From Sepiola atlantica (taxonomy: Eukaryota > Mollusca > Cephalopoda > Sepiida > Sepiolidae), in NCBI GenBank assembly GCA_963556195.1, contig OY744522.1, forward strand, positions 38,082,763 through 38,146,762: 64,000 nucleotides of DNA. The letters are read 5' to 3'. Both the position numbers and the translations under genes were made by a program. A model generated the notes under the pieces. It saw nothing but the letters and a program-made list of their open reading frames with translations. It was not told the DNA's origin and did no database searches. This document shows positions 1-11,703 of this stretch, piece after piece; position 1 is the stretch's first letter; every line of letters starts with the position of its first letter.

Positions 1-352
1 TAAAAAGCCGAAAAAAGTTTTTATTGTCTTATAGTGTTGGAGAGGTAAGTAAGGGGCAGGTGACTCTTACTACGATTTTTAATCAAGATTTTCTCTGAAA
101 TTAGGAACATGGATGTTAACACTTTCAAGTTCGAAGATATACTGTATTATACCGCAGACAGTTAGGGTTAGGGTTAGGGTTTAAAGTTAGGGTTAGGGTT
201 AGGGTTAGGGTTATTATTAATTAACTTTATTTAAATTACATTTTATGAAAATATATTGTTTGAAAGCTAGAGCTTTTGTGAAGAGTTACCTGCCCCTTAT
301 TTACCTCTCCTACACTAAAATACAAAACAACCCTTTTTTTCGGCTTTTTAAT
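1..352. repeat. Foldback repeat with telomeric-hexamer loop
   Basis: Bases 1-70 and 278-352 are inverted copies of each other (shared blocks GGAGAGGTAA, AGGGGCAGGT and AAAAAGCCGAAAAAA). The roughly 200-base interior holds a TTAGGG array. The left arm starts at the window edge, so the element probably extends further. It may be a MITE-like foldback; no transposase is visible. Confidence 0.75.
163..213 (+). repeat. Interstitial telomeric-type (TTAGGG)n
   Basis: Two short runs of TTAGGG are separated by TTTAAAG. This is the usual metazoan, including molluscan, telomere hexamer. It lies in the loop of the foldback repeat, not at a chromosome end. Confidence 0.85.
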
Positions 353-1126
<774 letters not shown>

Positions 1127-1252
1127 GTTTTTCCTCTTCCTTGTAATGTGTTTTGACTTGCATGTTATATAACATGCGTTTATTCCTCTTTGAGTCCAAC
1201 TGTACATCCCCAAATATTGTTTTCTCCCCAGTCCGTACTGATTTGATGCATT

Positions 1253-1304
1253 CATGCCACTAATTCATGCCACTAATTCATGCCACTAATTCATGCCACT
1301 AATC
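1253..1304. repeat. 13-bp minisatellite, four copies
   Basis: Four near-identical head-to-tail copies of a 13-base unit containing ATTCATGCCACTA. Confidence 0.9.
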
Positions 1305-2100
1305 CCCTTTTTGTTTCTAATTTACTGTATACATCGTGCAGCTGAACTCTACAAACTTCATGATGACTGTATGCTTTCAAATTGGTGTCTATTACCTGCG
1401 ATGATGAAGAGAACCGATATTAATAAAATAATTAAAAAAACAAATTGTCTCAGAAACGATCGTACACATATTGTTGTTATGTTGAATTCTTGTGACACAA
1501 ATACATGATCATGTAACAAAGTTTATATTGTCTGTGTGTGTTTACGACTAAAGAAAAGGAAAAGCATTACGTGCCGGAAGTTAAAGCTTTCCCTTTCTCT
1601 TTTTGGGCTTCATAAGGGCTGAGCAAAGTAAGCCAAGTAAGAAATCCAATGCTATTTTCCGTGAAACTTAACTAGGTGATACCACGTTGCAAGTGATTCA
1701 TACAAACCAGTCAATAGATCGTATACAATGAATCGTATACAATAGATATTGTGTTTCCGCATTAGACACACACACAGAGAACACTAACCCTAACCCACGA
1801 CCCGTTGGGTCAACGTTGACACATTGTACATTCACGTACCTATTTAGTACCCTAAACCGATTCTGAAGGTAAATAGAGATGTTAAAAGTACACCCAAAGT
1901 GTGAAAGAATAACTTCATTCACTACTTTCAATTTAACAGAAATTAATTAGATTTCTCGAATGATTGGTCAACGTTGGCACATTGTGCATTAGTATTTTCC
2001 TTTTCTTCTTGATTTACGTCATCTTTTTACTATATTTCTCTTACGCTCACTCTGCTACTACTACTACTACTACTCCTCCTCCCTCAATTACCTTCTTCCA
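1305..2100. other. Non-coding, no gene seen
   Basis: Only a short near-duplication is seen: GGTCAACGTTG plus CACATTGT at about 1807-1828 and again at about 1966-1987. A small CTA-triplet run sits near 2055. Confidence 0.4.
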
Positions 2101-2451
2101 ACCACGTTTTGTCTCATGCGACTTCCCTATGTTCATCTAAAGCAATCAATGTGTATACAAGCAAGCAACATTATCAGAGTTGACACACAGACAGCGATGA
2201 GAAACGTATGAGCACTGAATTTCGTTCAAGTTAAGGAGACAAACAGCTTGCAATAGGAATTGCGTTTAGACAGTAAATTGCCCCCTAATATTGACATGCG
2301 GTAAAGCGAACAACACTAAAAAATCGCCCTATAACAAACGAAACTTTTTGTTAACCAGTTATTTAAAATCCTATCTATTTTTGAACGACTGGATTATTAT
2401 ATCTTACAAGTGTTTGAACAAATATTTGACCTCATACCACCCAAGCTAAAA

Positions 2452-2515
2452 ATGGAACGCACAATTTTGGCCACGTGCGTCGTATTTATTGGCGTAATCG
2501 CACAAAACGTACCAC
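2452..2515 (+). CDS. Possible first coding exon with signal peptide
   Basis: An ATG in good initiation context (A at -3, G at +4) opens MERTILATCVVFIGVIAQNV. This has a charged start, a hydrophobic core of about 13 residues (ILATCVVFIGVIA) and a small residue before QN, the layout of a secretory signal peptide. Directly after comes GTAAGT, a consensus splice donor at 2516; without splicing the frame stops two codons later. This would fit exon 1 of a secreted or membrane protein. No convincing downstream exon was found on the plus strand, so it may be a chance ORF or belong to a gene whose other exons lie far away. Family unknown. Confidence 0.3.
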
Positions 2516-2770
2516 GTAAGTAAATATGTCAACGTCTCCCCCTGACTATGAAAATCCCCATATTACTGGGAGCCTCTCTCGGTTCTGTATAAATACGGAA
2601 AAAAATTATCACGATCAGATGCTTTTAAACTTTTTAGCGGGCCCGTCGCAGAATTTACACCTCATATCCAGGACCCTAATTCTGACAAGTGTAATTTTAA
2701 TTTAGCTTGCATAAATTGACGGACAATCAGGCCACCGCGTTTTATGAGTGTGCAGCTCTAATATAGAATC

Positions 2771-3130
2771 TTATATCATATTTTCCGAAATTTTACAGTT
2801 CAGATAATAATATATATTTTGAATTACATAGTTTGAATTATCTACTGGAGAATTTGAATTACCTACGGGAGAGTTTGAATTACCTACTAGACACCGTCCT
2901 TTAGCGTCTTCAGTCTCTGTGTACAACGGTTTGCCAGTATCACCTGGCCAAATATTAAAAATAACATAGTATTCAAAGTCCAAATCAGATCCCCTCGAAA
3001 CGGCTATATGCTGGCTCATACGAGGAATGGTGCATTTTTTCCAAGTAATGTTACCTAAAGTAATAGCATTCAGCTGGATATTCCACCAGACTAGATGGAT
3101 TCTTGTCCGTGAATCCGGTAAGACCAAGAA
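2771..3130 (-). other. Duplicated exon-like block, copy 1
   Basis: On the minus strand an open frame runs from about 3127 to 2771. It includes WWNIQLNAITLGNITWKKC, then SQHIAVSRGS and EYYVIFNIWPGDTGKP. It ends near an AG|GTAATT donor-like site, followed by short repeats of a roughly 24-base GTAATTCAAA unit. A second copy lies at 3330-3610. The family was not recognised. The conserved Cys and Trp pattern resembles an extracellular domain exon, but this is inference. It could equally be a dispersed repeat. Confidence 0.3.
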
Positions 3131-3329
3131 ACTACAAGAGAGATATACTATAACATAATTAACTGGTCAGTTAGGAAGATGGAGATTAATGTTCTTAACT
3201 TCTTTACTAACACAACTAATATAGATATCAAGTGTTAGCCCCAGGAAGTGGCCCCTTGATTTCTGAGAACTTCGACTGAAGTAAAATAAAACAAAAATAT
3301 ATAGAGATATATTTTAAATTACCTGCTGG

Positions 3330-3610
3330 ACACAGACCATCGAGTGTCTTCGGTCTCTTTGTACATAGGTTTTTCAGGTCAACCCTGACATGAGGATACT
3401 TCGCTCTACAGGTAAACCCTGACCAAACATTAAAAATAACATAGTATTCAATGGCCAAATAAGATTCCCTGGACACGGCTATACACTGGCTCATACGAGG
3501 AATGGTGCACCTTTTCCAAGTACTGTTACCTCAAGTAACAGCACTTAGCTGGATACTCCACCAGACTAGATGAATTATTGTTCTAGAATCCGGTAAGACC
3601 AAGAGATCAC
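3330..3610 (-). pseudogene. Duplicated exon-like block, copy 2, interrupted
   Basis: A diverged duplicate of the block at 2771-3130. Shared residues include IHLVWW, TIPRMSQ, IAVSR and EYYVIFN, and a donor-like AG|GTAATT follows it. An in-frame TGA follows the segment matching NAIT of copy 1. An insertion of about 35 bases in the plus-strand interval 3380-3415 lengthens the C-terminal part. The flanking non-coding sequence (3140-3300 and 3620-3810) is also duplicated, so the tandem unit is roughly 500-600 bp. Confidence 0.45.
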
Positions 3611-3819
3611 AAGAAAGATATACTATAACATAGTTAACTGGTCAATTGGAGAGGAAAATTAATATTCTTACCTTTTTTTTCTAAATCAACGTTTGACAAG
3701 TAAACGAGAAATTTAATGGAATATTCGATTATCTATGTATCTCATATAGACAACAAGTGTTAGACCCAGAAAAGGGCTCCTTGATTTATGAGAACTTTAA
3801 CTAAAGTAAAATAAAGCAA

Positions 3820-3823
3820 TATA

Positions 3824-3886
<63 letters not shown>
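3820..3886. repeat. (TA)n array
   Basis: TA array ending exactly where LINE sequence begins at 3887. Confidence 0.98.
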
Positions 3887-3888
<2 letters not shown>

Positions 3889-5820
3889 TTCACTGCGAAC
3901 TGTGCAGCTGCTATTTCTCGGAGGCATCAATTATTCCGACAATTCAACCGCCACAAGTCAACTATAAATAGACAAAAACTTATAGAGTCAAGAAATCATT
4001 GTAAGACTGTAAAAGATGAAGCAAAGAGAAGGTATACAAAGATGACCAGAAAACGTATTAAGTCACAGAAACTAGGTATTCGCGATTCATGGAAGATTTT
4101 CAATTGTGTGGTAAATAATGGGAAATCAACAATTGCCCCGCTATCTAAACACAATGATGTCGTTTTCATGGCAACTGACAAGACTGAACAATTTGCCCAG
4201 CTTTTCACCTCAAACTCCACTTTGGACTCCACAATACACTCTCTCCTAAATTTCCTATTTCGGACTGCAGCCACACTTGATGACCAGACCATTACCCCAT
4301 CTCATGTCTGGGACATCATAAAAAAGCATCACACTTTCAAAGCATGTAGGCCTGATCTTACACCAGTAATAGTAATAAAGAAATGCTGTGCAGAACTGAC
4401 CCCTGCCCTGTCCATACTCTACAACAAATGCCTTGCCATATCTTGCTTCCTTGGTAGCTGGAAAATTGCCTTTGTGGTACCAGTCTTCAAGAATTCTGGA
4501 GATAGAAGTGACCATCAGAATTATCGCTCCATCAGTCGTCTCCTGCTCTTCACTAAAATCTTTGAATCTTTAATCAATCGAGCGATAGTCCGTCACCTCG
4601 TCAATGTTAAACTTCTTTCTGACCATCAATATAGATTTAGGCAAGCACGGTCTACTACGGATATCAAAACGGTCATCTATGAACGTATATACGATACACT
4701 GGACAGGGCAGGTGAAGCTAAGGCGGTAGCGCTTGATATATCACAAGCCTTTGACAAGGTCTGACATAAAGGTCTTGTCATAAAAATACATTCATATGGT
4801 ATTACTTGGCGAATATTAAATATAAGATCCTTCCTATCCAATAGTAAAATGCAGGTTGCCATCGATGGCCGTTAATTCGAACAACATGCCATAAATGCAA
4901 GTGTTCCTGATTTTCATAAATAACCTCCCTGATGACATTGTGTCAAAGGTGGTTATATTAGCTGATGACCCCCCTCTCTACTCTCGTCATGTGGGTAAAA
5001 CGGACGAGCACATATCCAAGGCAATGTCTGAATCTTTAGAAAGTGACATCCTGTCTGTAGTGGAATAGAGTCATTTAATGCTGCTAAGACGAAGCTCCTT
5101 TCCTTCAAAAACTACAAGAAACCCCTTCAACCACCGATGGTCATTGCAAATAACACCCTACCTGAGAGTCCAACGTTGAAACTCACCGGCCTAACATTCA
5201 CAGGTAACATAAATTGGAACAGATACATAGTAGACATTGCCAAGGCTGCTGCAAATAAAGTAGGCTCTTTCTACCGTGCTCGAAAACTCTTTACACCTGA
5301 CAATATCCTTTATCTCAACAAAGCCACCATCCGCCCATGCATGGAGTACTGTCGTAACATCTGGGCTGGTGCACCATCAACCAGTCTCGCTCTCTCTCAA
5401 ACAGGGTCCCCCAAAAAGTCTCTAATCTAATAGGTTCTTCACTATCCACCAAGCCCCAGCCCCTGTCCTATCGCCGCAATGTTGCCACCTTGTGCTTGTT
5501 ATACACGTACTTTAATGGAATGTGCTCCGGTGAACTTGCTGCTATGAGGTCCCCTCGACGTAAATACACTCGACAAACCCGACAATCAGCTAAATCTTAT
5601 CCATTCATTGTGGAGGTCCCTAGATGCTGGAGAGCCTTATACTCGAATAGGTCTTTCCTCGAGCTGCCGGCTTTTGGAAGTCCCTCCCTGCTCTCTGTTT
5701 CTCCGACTGTACCGACATGCAGAAATGCAGAAATTTAAAACTAAAGTTTACAAGCATCTCGCTGCACAGCTCCTAACTTTGAATGACCTCTTGAATTCTC
5801 ACCCTAATTCCCAGTAGCCC
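3887..5820 (+). mobile_element. CR1/Jockey-type LINE, decayed reverse transcriptase
   Basis: The 5' part encodes the linker after the endonuclease domain (HKSTINRQKLIESRN, then SQKLGIRDSWKIFN). The reverse transcriptase follows: KACRPDLTPVIV, VVPVFKNSGDRSDHQNYRSI and LLSDHQYRFRQARSTTD. Motif A is ALDISQAFDKV. A stop at 4762 ends the longest frame. The VPQGS motif B region has been deleted. The YADD box has become LADD near 4960. A late frame (5137-5430) carries AAANKVGSFYRARKLFTPDNI and RPCMEYCRNIWAGAPS. The C-terminal tail matches the LINE fragment at 43655-43985. The endonuclease domain is missing, as in 5'-truncated copies. It has several stops and frameshifts, so it is not active. Confidence 0.9.
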
Positions 5821-5841
5821 CTTTCGTCTACAGTGGCAACT

Positions 5842-5907
<66 letters not shown>

Positions 5908-5972
5908 ACTAAGTTCACCCGAAACGCTGCAAGTTGTCACTGTAGACGAAAAGGGGCTACTGGGAATTAGGG

Positions 5973-5976
<4 letters not shown>
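5795..5976. repeat. Palindromic LINE 3' end around (TA)n
   Basis: The last ~50 bases of the LINE (with CCCTAATTCCCAGTAGCCCC and CGTCTACAGTG) are repeated in inverse orientation at 5918-5976, with a (TA)n array at 5845-5902 as spacer. The two arms could form a long hairpin. Confidence 0.85.
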
Positions 5977-6030
<54 letters not shown>

Positions 6031-6392
6031 TAGAAATTTAAATGCATAGGCTAACCGTAAATATGGTTTAAAAAGTTGAATTTTACCCCAAAATTAATAG
6101 AAAAATAGTAAGAGACCTTTCTTCGTTTTGGAGTTTGAACTATTTTAATTTATACTTTAAGGACCCGGTTAAATAGAGAGGTTTATAAAAATAACTATTT
6201 ACCTCCTCTTTTTTAGATACTGACCTCTATGTTATTTTCCTTTTTTAGATACCGACCTCTATGTTATTTTCCTATTATTTGGTTAGTATCATAGTTATAT
6301 GCATCTAAAGTTTGCACCTTAAGCTATCATTTTTATGTGCCTTTGTTAGTTTTTATGTAATTGTCTCCTCGTTTATTTTTCGTGTCTTCTTG

Positions 6393-6435
<43 letters not shown>

Positions 6436-6552
6436 ATGTATAGAGCTTTGTCAATGTGTTTTAGTGTGTTTAAAAAATTGTTCACGCCTTGGTTTACTTA
6501 CTTTTAATTTTTAATCTTAATTCTTATAAATATATATATATATATATATATA

Positions 6553-6589
<37 letters not shown>

Positions 6590-6628
6590 AGATATGAAAA
6601 TATATTTATGGCAATTAAGCTACACAGA

Positions 6629-6687
<59 letters not shown>

Positions 6688-6690
6688 TAT
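5977..6690. repeat. Cluster of (TA)n arrays
   Basis: TA arrays at 5977-6027, 6395-6431, 6531-6586 and 6631-6684 are separated by AT-rich sequence without a recognisable gene. TACCGACCTCTATGTTATTT is nearly duplicated around 6219-6270. Confidence 0.95.
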
Positions 6691-6908
6691 ATTTATATAT
6701 GTGTATGTGTGCATATATCTTTATGTATACTGTTTTATTGTATGCTATATGGCAAACCGAATTAGAATTTTATACGACTTTTTCATTTGTAAACCCTATA
6801 TTTAATATTACCAGGATACTAGTAACCTATACATATAGGGTAATTCACTCATATTTTTCCTAATTTTTTAATTTAATTAATTTATTTTTTAATTTTTATC
6901 TATTTATA

Positions 6909-7092
<184 letters not shown>

Positions 7093-7384
7093 ATTCTCAT
7101 GATCATCATTGATTATTATTTTTTTTATTGTACTCTTGGTGTATACTTATATGTTCTCTTATTTATAATTATCATTAATATATTTGTATATGTGTTTCTG
7201 ATCATAACTATGTTTTTAAAAATGAATAATGTTGATGCTTTGTTCGACTTGTTATAGAATCGGTGCTGACGAAGTGACAGGTTAGAGTCAATAAAAAGTA
7301 TTCTGTCTTAGAAACAATCGTACGTCCAAAATGTTGATGTTTAATTCCTAAAACTAATATGTTTTAAACTTATGTATTCCAATT

Positions 7385-7386
<2 letters not shown>

Positions 7387-7473
<87 letters not shown>
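7387..7473. repeat. (CT)n followed by (TA)n
   Basis: CT array at 7387-7428 passes directly into a TA array at 7429-7473. The same CT-to-TA compound occurs at 15281-15363 and 21724-21817. Confidence 0.97.
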
Positions 7474-7479
<6 letters not shown>

Positions 7480-8533
7480 CCGTTCTACTATATCAATATT
7501 TAATTATGAATAGGCCCGTTCTTCTTATGTATCATCGCACCATGTTCTTAAGAACAATAAAATGTATTTAGATTTATTTCGTTTTAGAACATACTTTATT
7601 CGACTAGGTAGATTGTTAAAATAGATACATCTTTTACATTGACTTAGCAGCAGTATTAACTTATGACAAAATTCCTACTTTGCTCCATCTATTACAGCTC
7701 TAACATAAACAAATTATATGTGTTTAAATAAAATATTTCACTATTTTAAATTACTTGTATATTACAATACTAGCTAAAATCATTTCATATTTTGAAATGT
7801 TGTTTCAATGAAATGATACACGCGGCGCTTATTAATCTTGAATAATTGATTTTAATAATGCAAGTGACTGCTTATTAATCCTAAACAATGAGTTATTTTG
7901 ATTGTAAGTTTATTATTATCAATTTCACGCATACATATCTTTCATGCATCTTTACGAGAAAATACAAAAACCTTTCTCTTCAAAATCTGATAGTACTTTG
8001 AATGTCCGCGTCTGGATATTGTTTAATTTTAGAATGAGAAAAATGGCCGACCGAAAAACTCTCATTTTTTTTAGAGTAAGTTACGTTACTATTTTCAAAT
8101 AAACAGACAAAAAAATATCGCCAAGAAACAATAAAATATATCGAAATAGCGAAACCAAATTAAAAATATTACAACAAAAAAGTAGTTCCTACATATTATT
8201 ATAATTCCAAGAAACTTGCGCCCTCTAAACAAAACAAAAATACTTTACACCCGTGGTTAAACTACGACGCCTCAAAATTAAGATTATATAAATGAAAGAC
8301 GGTCCCTTGTCTACAAGGGGTACTTAACTATGATTAAATAAACAAATAATACATAATATGAACAAATAGATATAAAATATATTGAAATACTAAAACATAA
8401 TATTTTTAAATATAAAACACAAATACAATAATGGCTACATATTTTTATTATTACAACAAAAATACGTTTCTCACACAATAAAACACGACACGCCAGTGTC
8501 TAAATTTCAAAACAGTGATTAAATATAAGAAAG

Positions 8534-8536
<3 letters not shown>
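7474..8536. other. AT-rich, no gene seen
   Basis: About 1 kb without coding potential or recognisable repeats. Confidence 0.5.

Positions 8537-8605
<69 letters not shown>
8537..8605. repeat. (TA)n array
   Basis: TA array abutting the left arm of the foldback element at 8606. Confidence 0.98.
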
Positions 8606-8609
<4 letters not shown>

Positions 8610-8990
8610 GAAGAGTGATAAACATGTACGAATGTCCAGATTTATTTCAAACTTTCTTAATATTTTTTCAAATGTTGAATTTTGGCTTTTCCACTGCCAA
8701 CTTACCTATCTATATAATTCCTCTGATGATAAGATTTTAATCTTTGAAAAGCCTTGGCTTAAGGAAAGAATAATAAACATAATTTTATTACCGAATATAC
8801 CTTGAATTGAACTATCGAAGTTTGAAATAAATCTGGACATTCGTACATGTTTATCTCTCTTCTTTCATCTATCTTTATAATTGCTCTATCTCGTATATTG
8901 AGCTTAAACCACTTCACTATAGGTTCTATCTACTAAAAGTTTACTTTTAGTTTCATATTTTATTCTATATATATATATATATATATATAT
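8606..8990 (+). repeat. Hammerhead-bearing foldback repeat
   Basis: The arms 8606-8655 and 8818-8867 are inverted copies of about 50 bases (shared ACATGTACGAATGTCCAGAT). The ~160-base loop contains a hammerhead motif (8718-8766). Related copies lie at 46545-46705, which lacks the left arm, and 13912-14128, truncated inside the hammerhead by a TA array. The sequence after the right arm (GCTCTATCT, ATATTGAGCT) is shared with the 13.9-kb copy, so the family unit extends to about 8966, where a further TA run begins. No protein is encoded. It resembles a small non-autonomous retroelement of retrozyme type. Confidence 0.75.
8718..8766 (+). ncRNA. Hammerhead ribozyme motif, three complete stems
   Basis: Read 5' to 3': stem I TTCCT; core CTGATGA; T; stem II AAGAT, loop TTTA, ATCTT; T; core GAA; stem III AAGCC, loop TT, GGCTT; cleavage base A (triplet UUA, fits NUH); stem I AGGAA. 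Stems I, II and III each have five Watson-Crick pairs. The one departure is a T-T opposition at positions 10.1-11.1, normally G-C, which may reduce activity. Cleavage would fall after 8761. Confidence 0.75.
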
Positions 8991-9082
8991 TTTACATGTA
9001 GTTACTTAAGTAAACAAATAAAAATGTGATCACATGAATGTCTGGTGCCTGGTAATCTTTACTTTTATTTTTCTGTATGCGA

Positions 9083-9110
9083 ATTAATTAATTAATTAAT
9101 TAATTAATTA

Positions 9111-9198
<88 letters not shown>
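9083..9198. repeat. (ATTA)n then (AAT)n array
   Basis: Tetranucleotide run at 9083-9114 passing into AAT triplets. Confidence 0.97.
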
Positions 9199-9202
<4 letters not shown>

Positions 9203-9354
9203 TGTCCAATTCCGCAAAACGCTTGCCTGTAAGGAACAGCGAAGGTGTTAAAGTATAACTTGAATGTCTAAGGTCAAGGGGATTGTCTTGCTGTTAAAAA
9301 AACTCCAACTAAAAATATCCAAGAGTGGAGACTACTATGAAATAATAATTATAA

Positions 9355-9983
<629 letters not shown>

Positions 9984-9984
9984 A

Positions 9985-10870
9985 CACAACTGCGTGGGGA
10001 AAGCAGAGACAGTACTGCAAAATAACAATCACAAAATCCTCTGGGACATGGAGATGCGAAGAGATAACATGATACAAGCAAAGAGACCGGATGTTATAAT
10101 AGTCAACAAGAAGGAAAAATCCTGCTAAGTTACAAACTTTGTCGTTTTAGCAGACCACAGACCAAGGAGACGGACAAAACGAAGCAAATGCACGGAATTT
10201 TCCAGAGAATTAGAAGGGATATTGAGTCTGAAGAATGTCAATATAATACCAATAATCGTAGGAAGACTAGGAACCGTCCTCAAAAGACTGGAAAAAGACT
10301 GAGACCATACGAAGGACGGCAATGATGAAAACAGCAGCAATTTTAAGGAAAATCATCGAATGCGGAAACTAACCAGTATAAGCTACGAATGTTTACCAGT
10401 CACATGGAAGTTACAACAGGAAGAAAAAAAAACCACAGGAAGAACACCACCATATGAACTCAAGGAACAGAAACGGCAATAAACTTTATAAACTGTCCCC
10501 CCCCCCTAACAAAGTGATGGCACTACCCTCGGCTGATACCTCACAAAATGGTCGTAAAGGGTCAAAGAAGATGGGAAGACCGAGGAGGGAGAGCACTAAC
10601 CAGACCTCCAGCGGAAGAGTGCGGAGAGTGCTGGGACCTTGGGGATGGTTAATTGACACCAAAATTCCAGAGGAGATCAATGGTCGTTACCGGCTGTTGC
10701 GATACTGCAAGGACATTTGCGGTGATGACCGAAAAGAGGTGGAGAGTACTGTACATCTGGCGAGGCTTGTTGTCACTCAGACTCGAGGGAACGCCACCGG
10801 TTGTTGGTGGTGAGCAATAACTGACGAGGACGTGTGTGATAACCCATAGTAAGTACAAATAATAATATTA
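9985..10870 (+). mobile_element. RLE-type LINE, nuclease domain and 3' end
   Basis: This fragment carries the restriction-like nuclease signature KRPDVIIVNKKEKSC followed by (after a stop) ADHRPRR, then NVNIIPIIVGRLGTV. This corresponds to RPDMIIINKKEKSCKIVDFA and SITPIIIGALGTV in the 11640-13690 copy. Several stops and frameshifts break it. The 3' part (about 10500-10860) is the non-coding tail shared by all copies. It begins right after the (AAG)n tail of the previous copy, so the two copies are arranged head to tail. Confidence 0.8.
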
Positions 10871-10920
10871 ACAAACAAAAGAAGAATTTTTCCAAGTCGA
10901 CACTTTTCAGATCAAGTTAA

Positions 10921-11225
10921 ATATCATATTATTATTATTTGTAGTCACTAGGAGTTCTCACACAGGTCATCATCAGTGATTGCTAATCGACAACAACAGG
11001 TGGTATTCTCTGGAGTCTGAGTGGCAACACATTTCCCCAGATTTCTAGTATTCTCAGCCGCTTACTATTAATTTCTCACTGGTAAAGACCATTATTCCTC
11101 TAAAGGAATTGGGTGGCAATAAGCCTCCTCAAGGTCCCAGCACTCTCTGCACTCTTCCAGTGGAGGTCTGGTTTCTGCTGTCCTTCCTCGGTCTTCTCAT
11201 CCTCCTTGACCTTCAACAAATATTT
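10921..11225 (-). mobile_element. RLE-type LINE 3' end, inverse copy
   Basis: About 300 bases matching the last part of the neighbouring copies in opposite orientation (GAACTCCTAGT-type end, then GTCCCAGCACTCTCTGCACT). It is 5'-truncated and contains no coding domain. Confidence 0.8.
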
Positions 11226-11279
11226 TGTGTGGGGTCAGCCTAGGCCGGCACCATTTTTTTTAATACTTTTAATTTTTTT

Positions 11280-11455
11280 AAAATTATTATTATTATCTAT
11301 GTATTCATACGCTAAGGTGTACGTACGTGTGTCACGCCCCTAAAGAAATTCAATAAATAAATAAACACCAAATAAATTGAACAGAGAGACTTGGAATCGA
11401 AACCGTAACATCTAGCTAAAAAGCGGCGACTTTACCACTGAGCTAACGAATTGAA
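11280..11455 (-). mobile_element. tRNA-derived SINE
   Basis: On the minus strand TTAGCTCAGTGGTAAAG (A box, 11430-11446) and GGTTTCGATTCC (B box, 11393-11404) are spaced as in a tRNA promoter. A cloverleaf of full tRNA quality is not apparent. Downstream comes an AT-rich body (ATTTATTTATTGAATTTCTT) and a GC-rich piece, as in SINEs. Confidence 0.7.
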
Positions 11456-11631
11456 GTTGTTAAATATATCAAAATTAAGATAATTAAACCATTAACTGAC
11501 TCGCTATTGTCGCTAAAGCGTGGAAGGAGGAGGGCATTGTGGAAGGCGGAGGAGACGCGGAAACGCTTACCAAATTGGCCGGTTTCAGGCTTACGATATT
11601 TATTTATTTATTTTTTTTAATATTTAAAATT

Positions 11632-11638
11632 TCTTCTT

Positions 11639-11703
<65 letters not shown>

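Noticed and set aside
163..213. Possible chromosome end
   Set aside because: Only a few hexamers, internal to an inverted repeat, with ordinary sequence on both sides.
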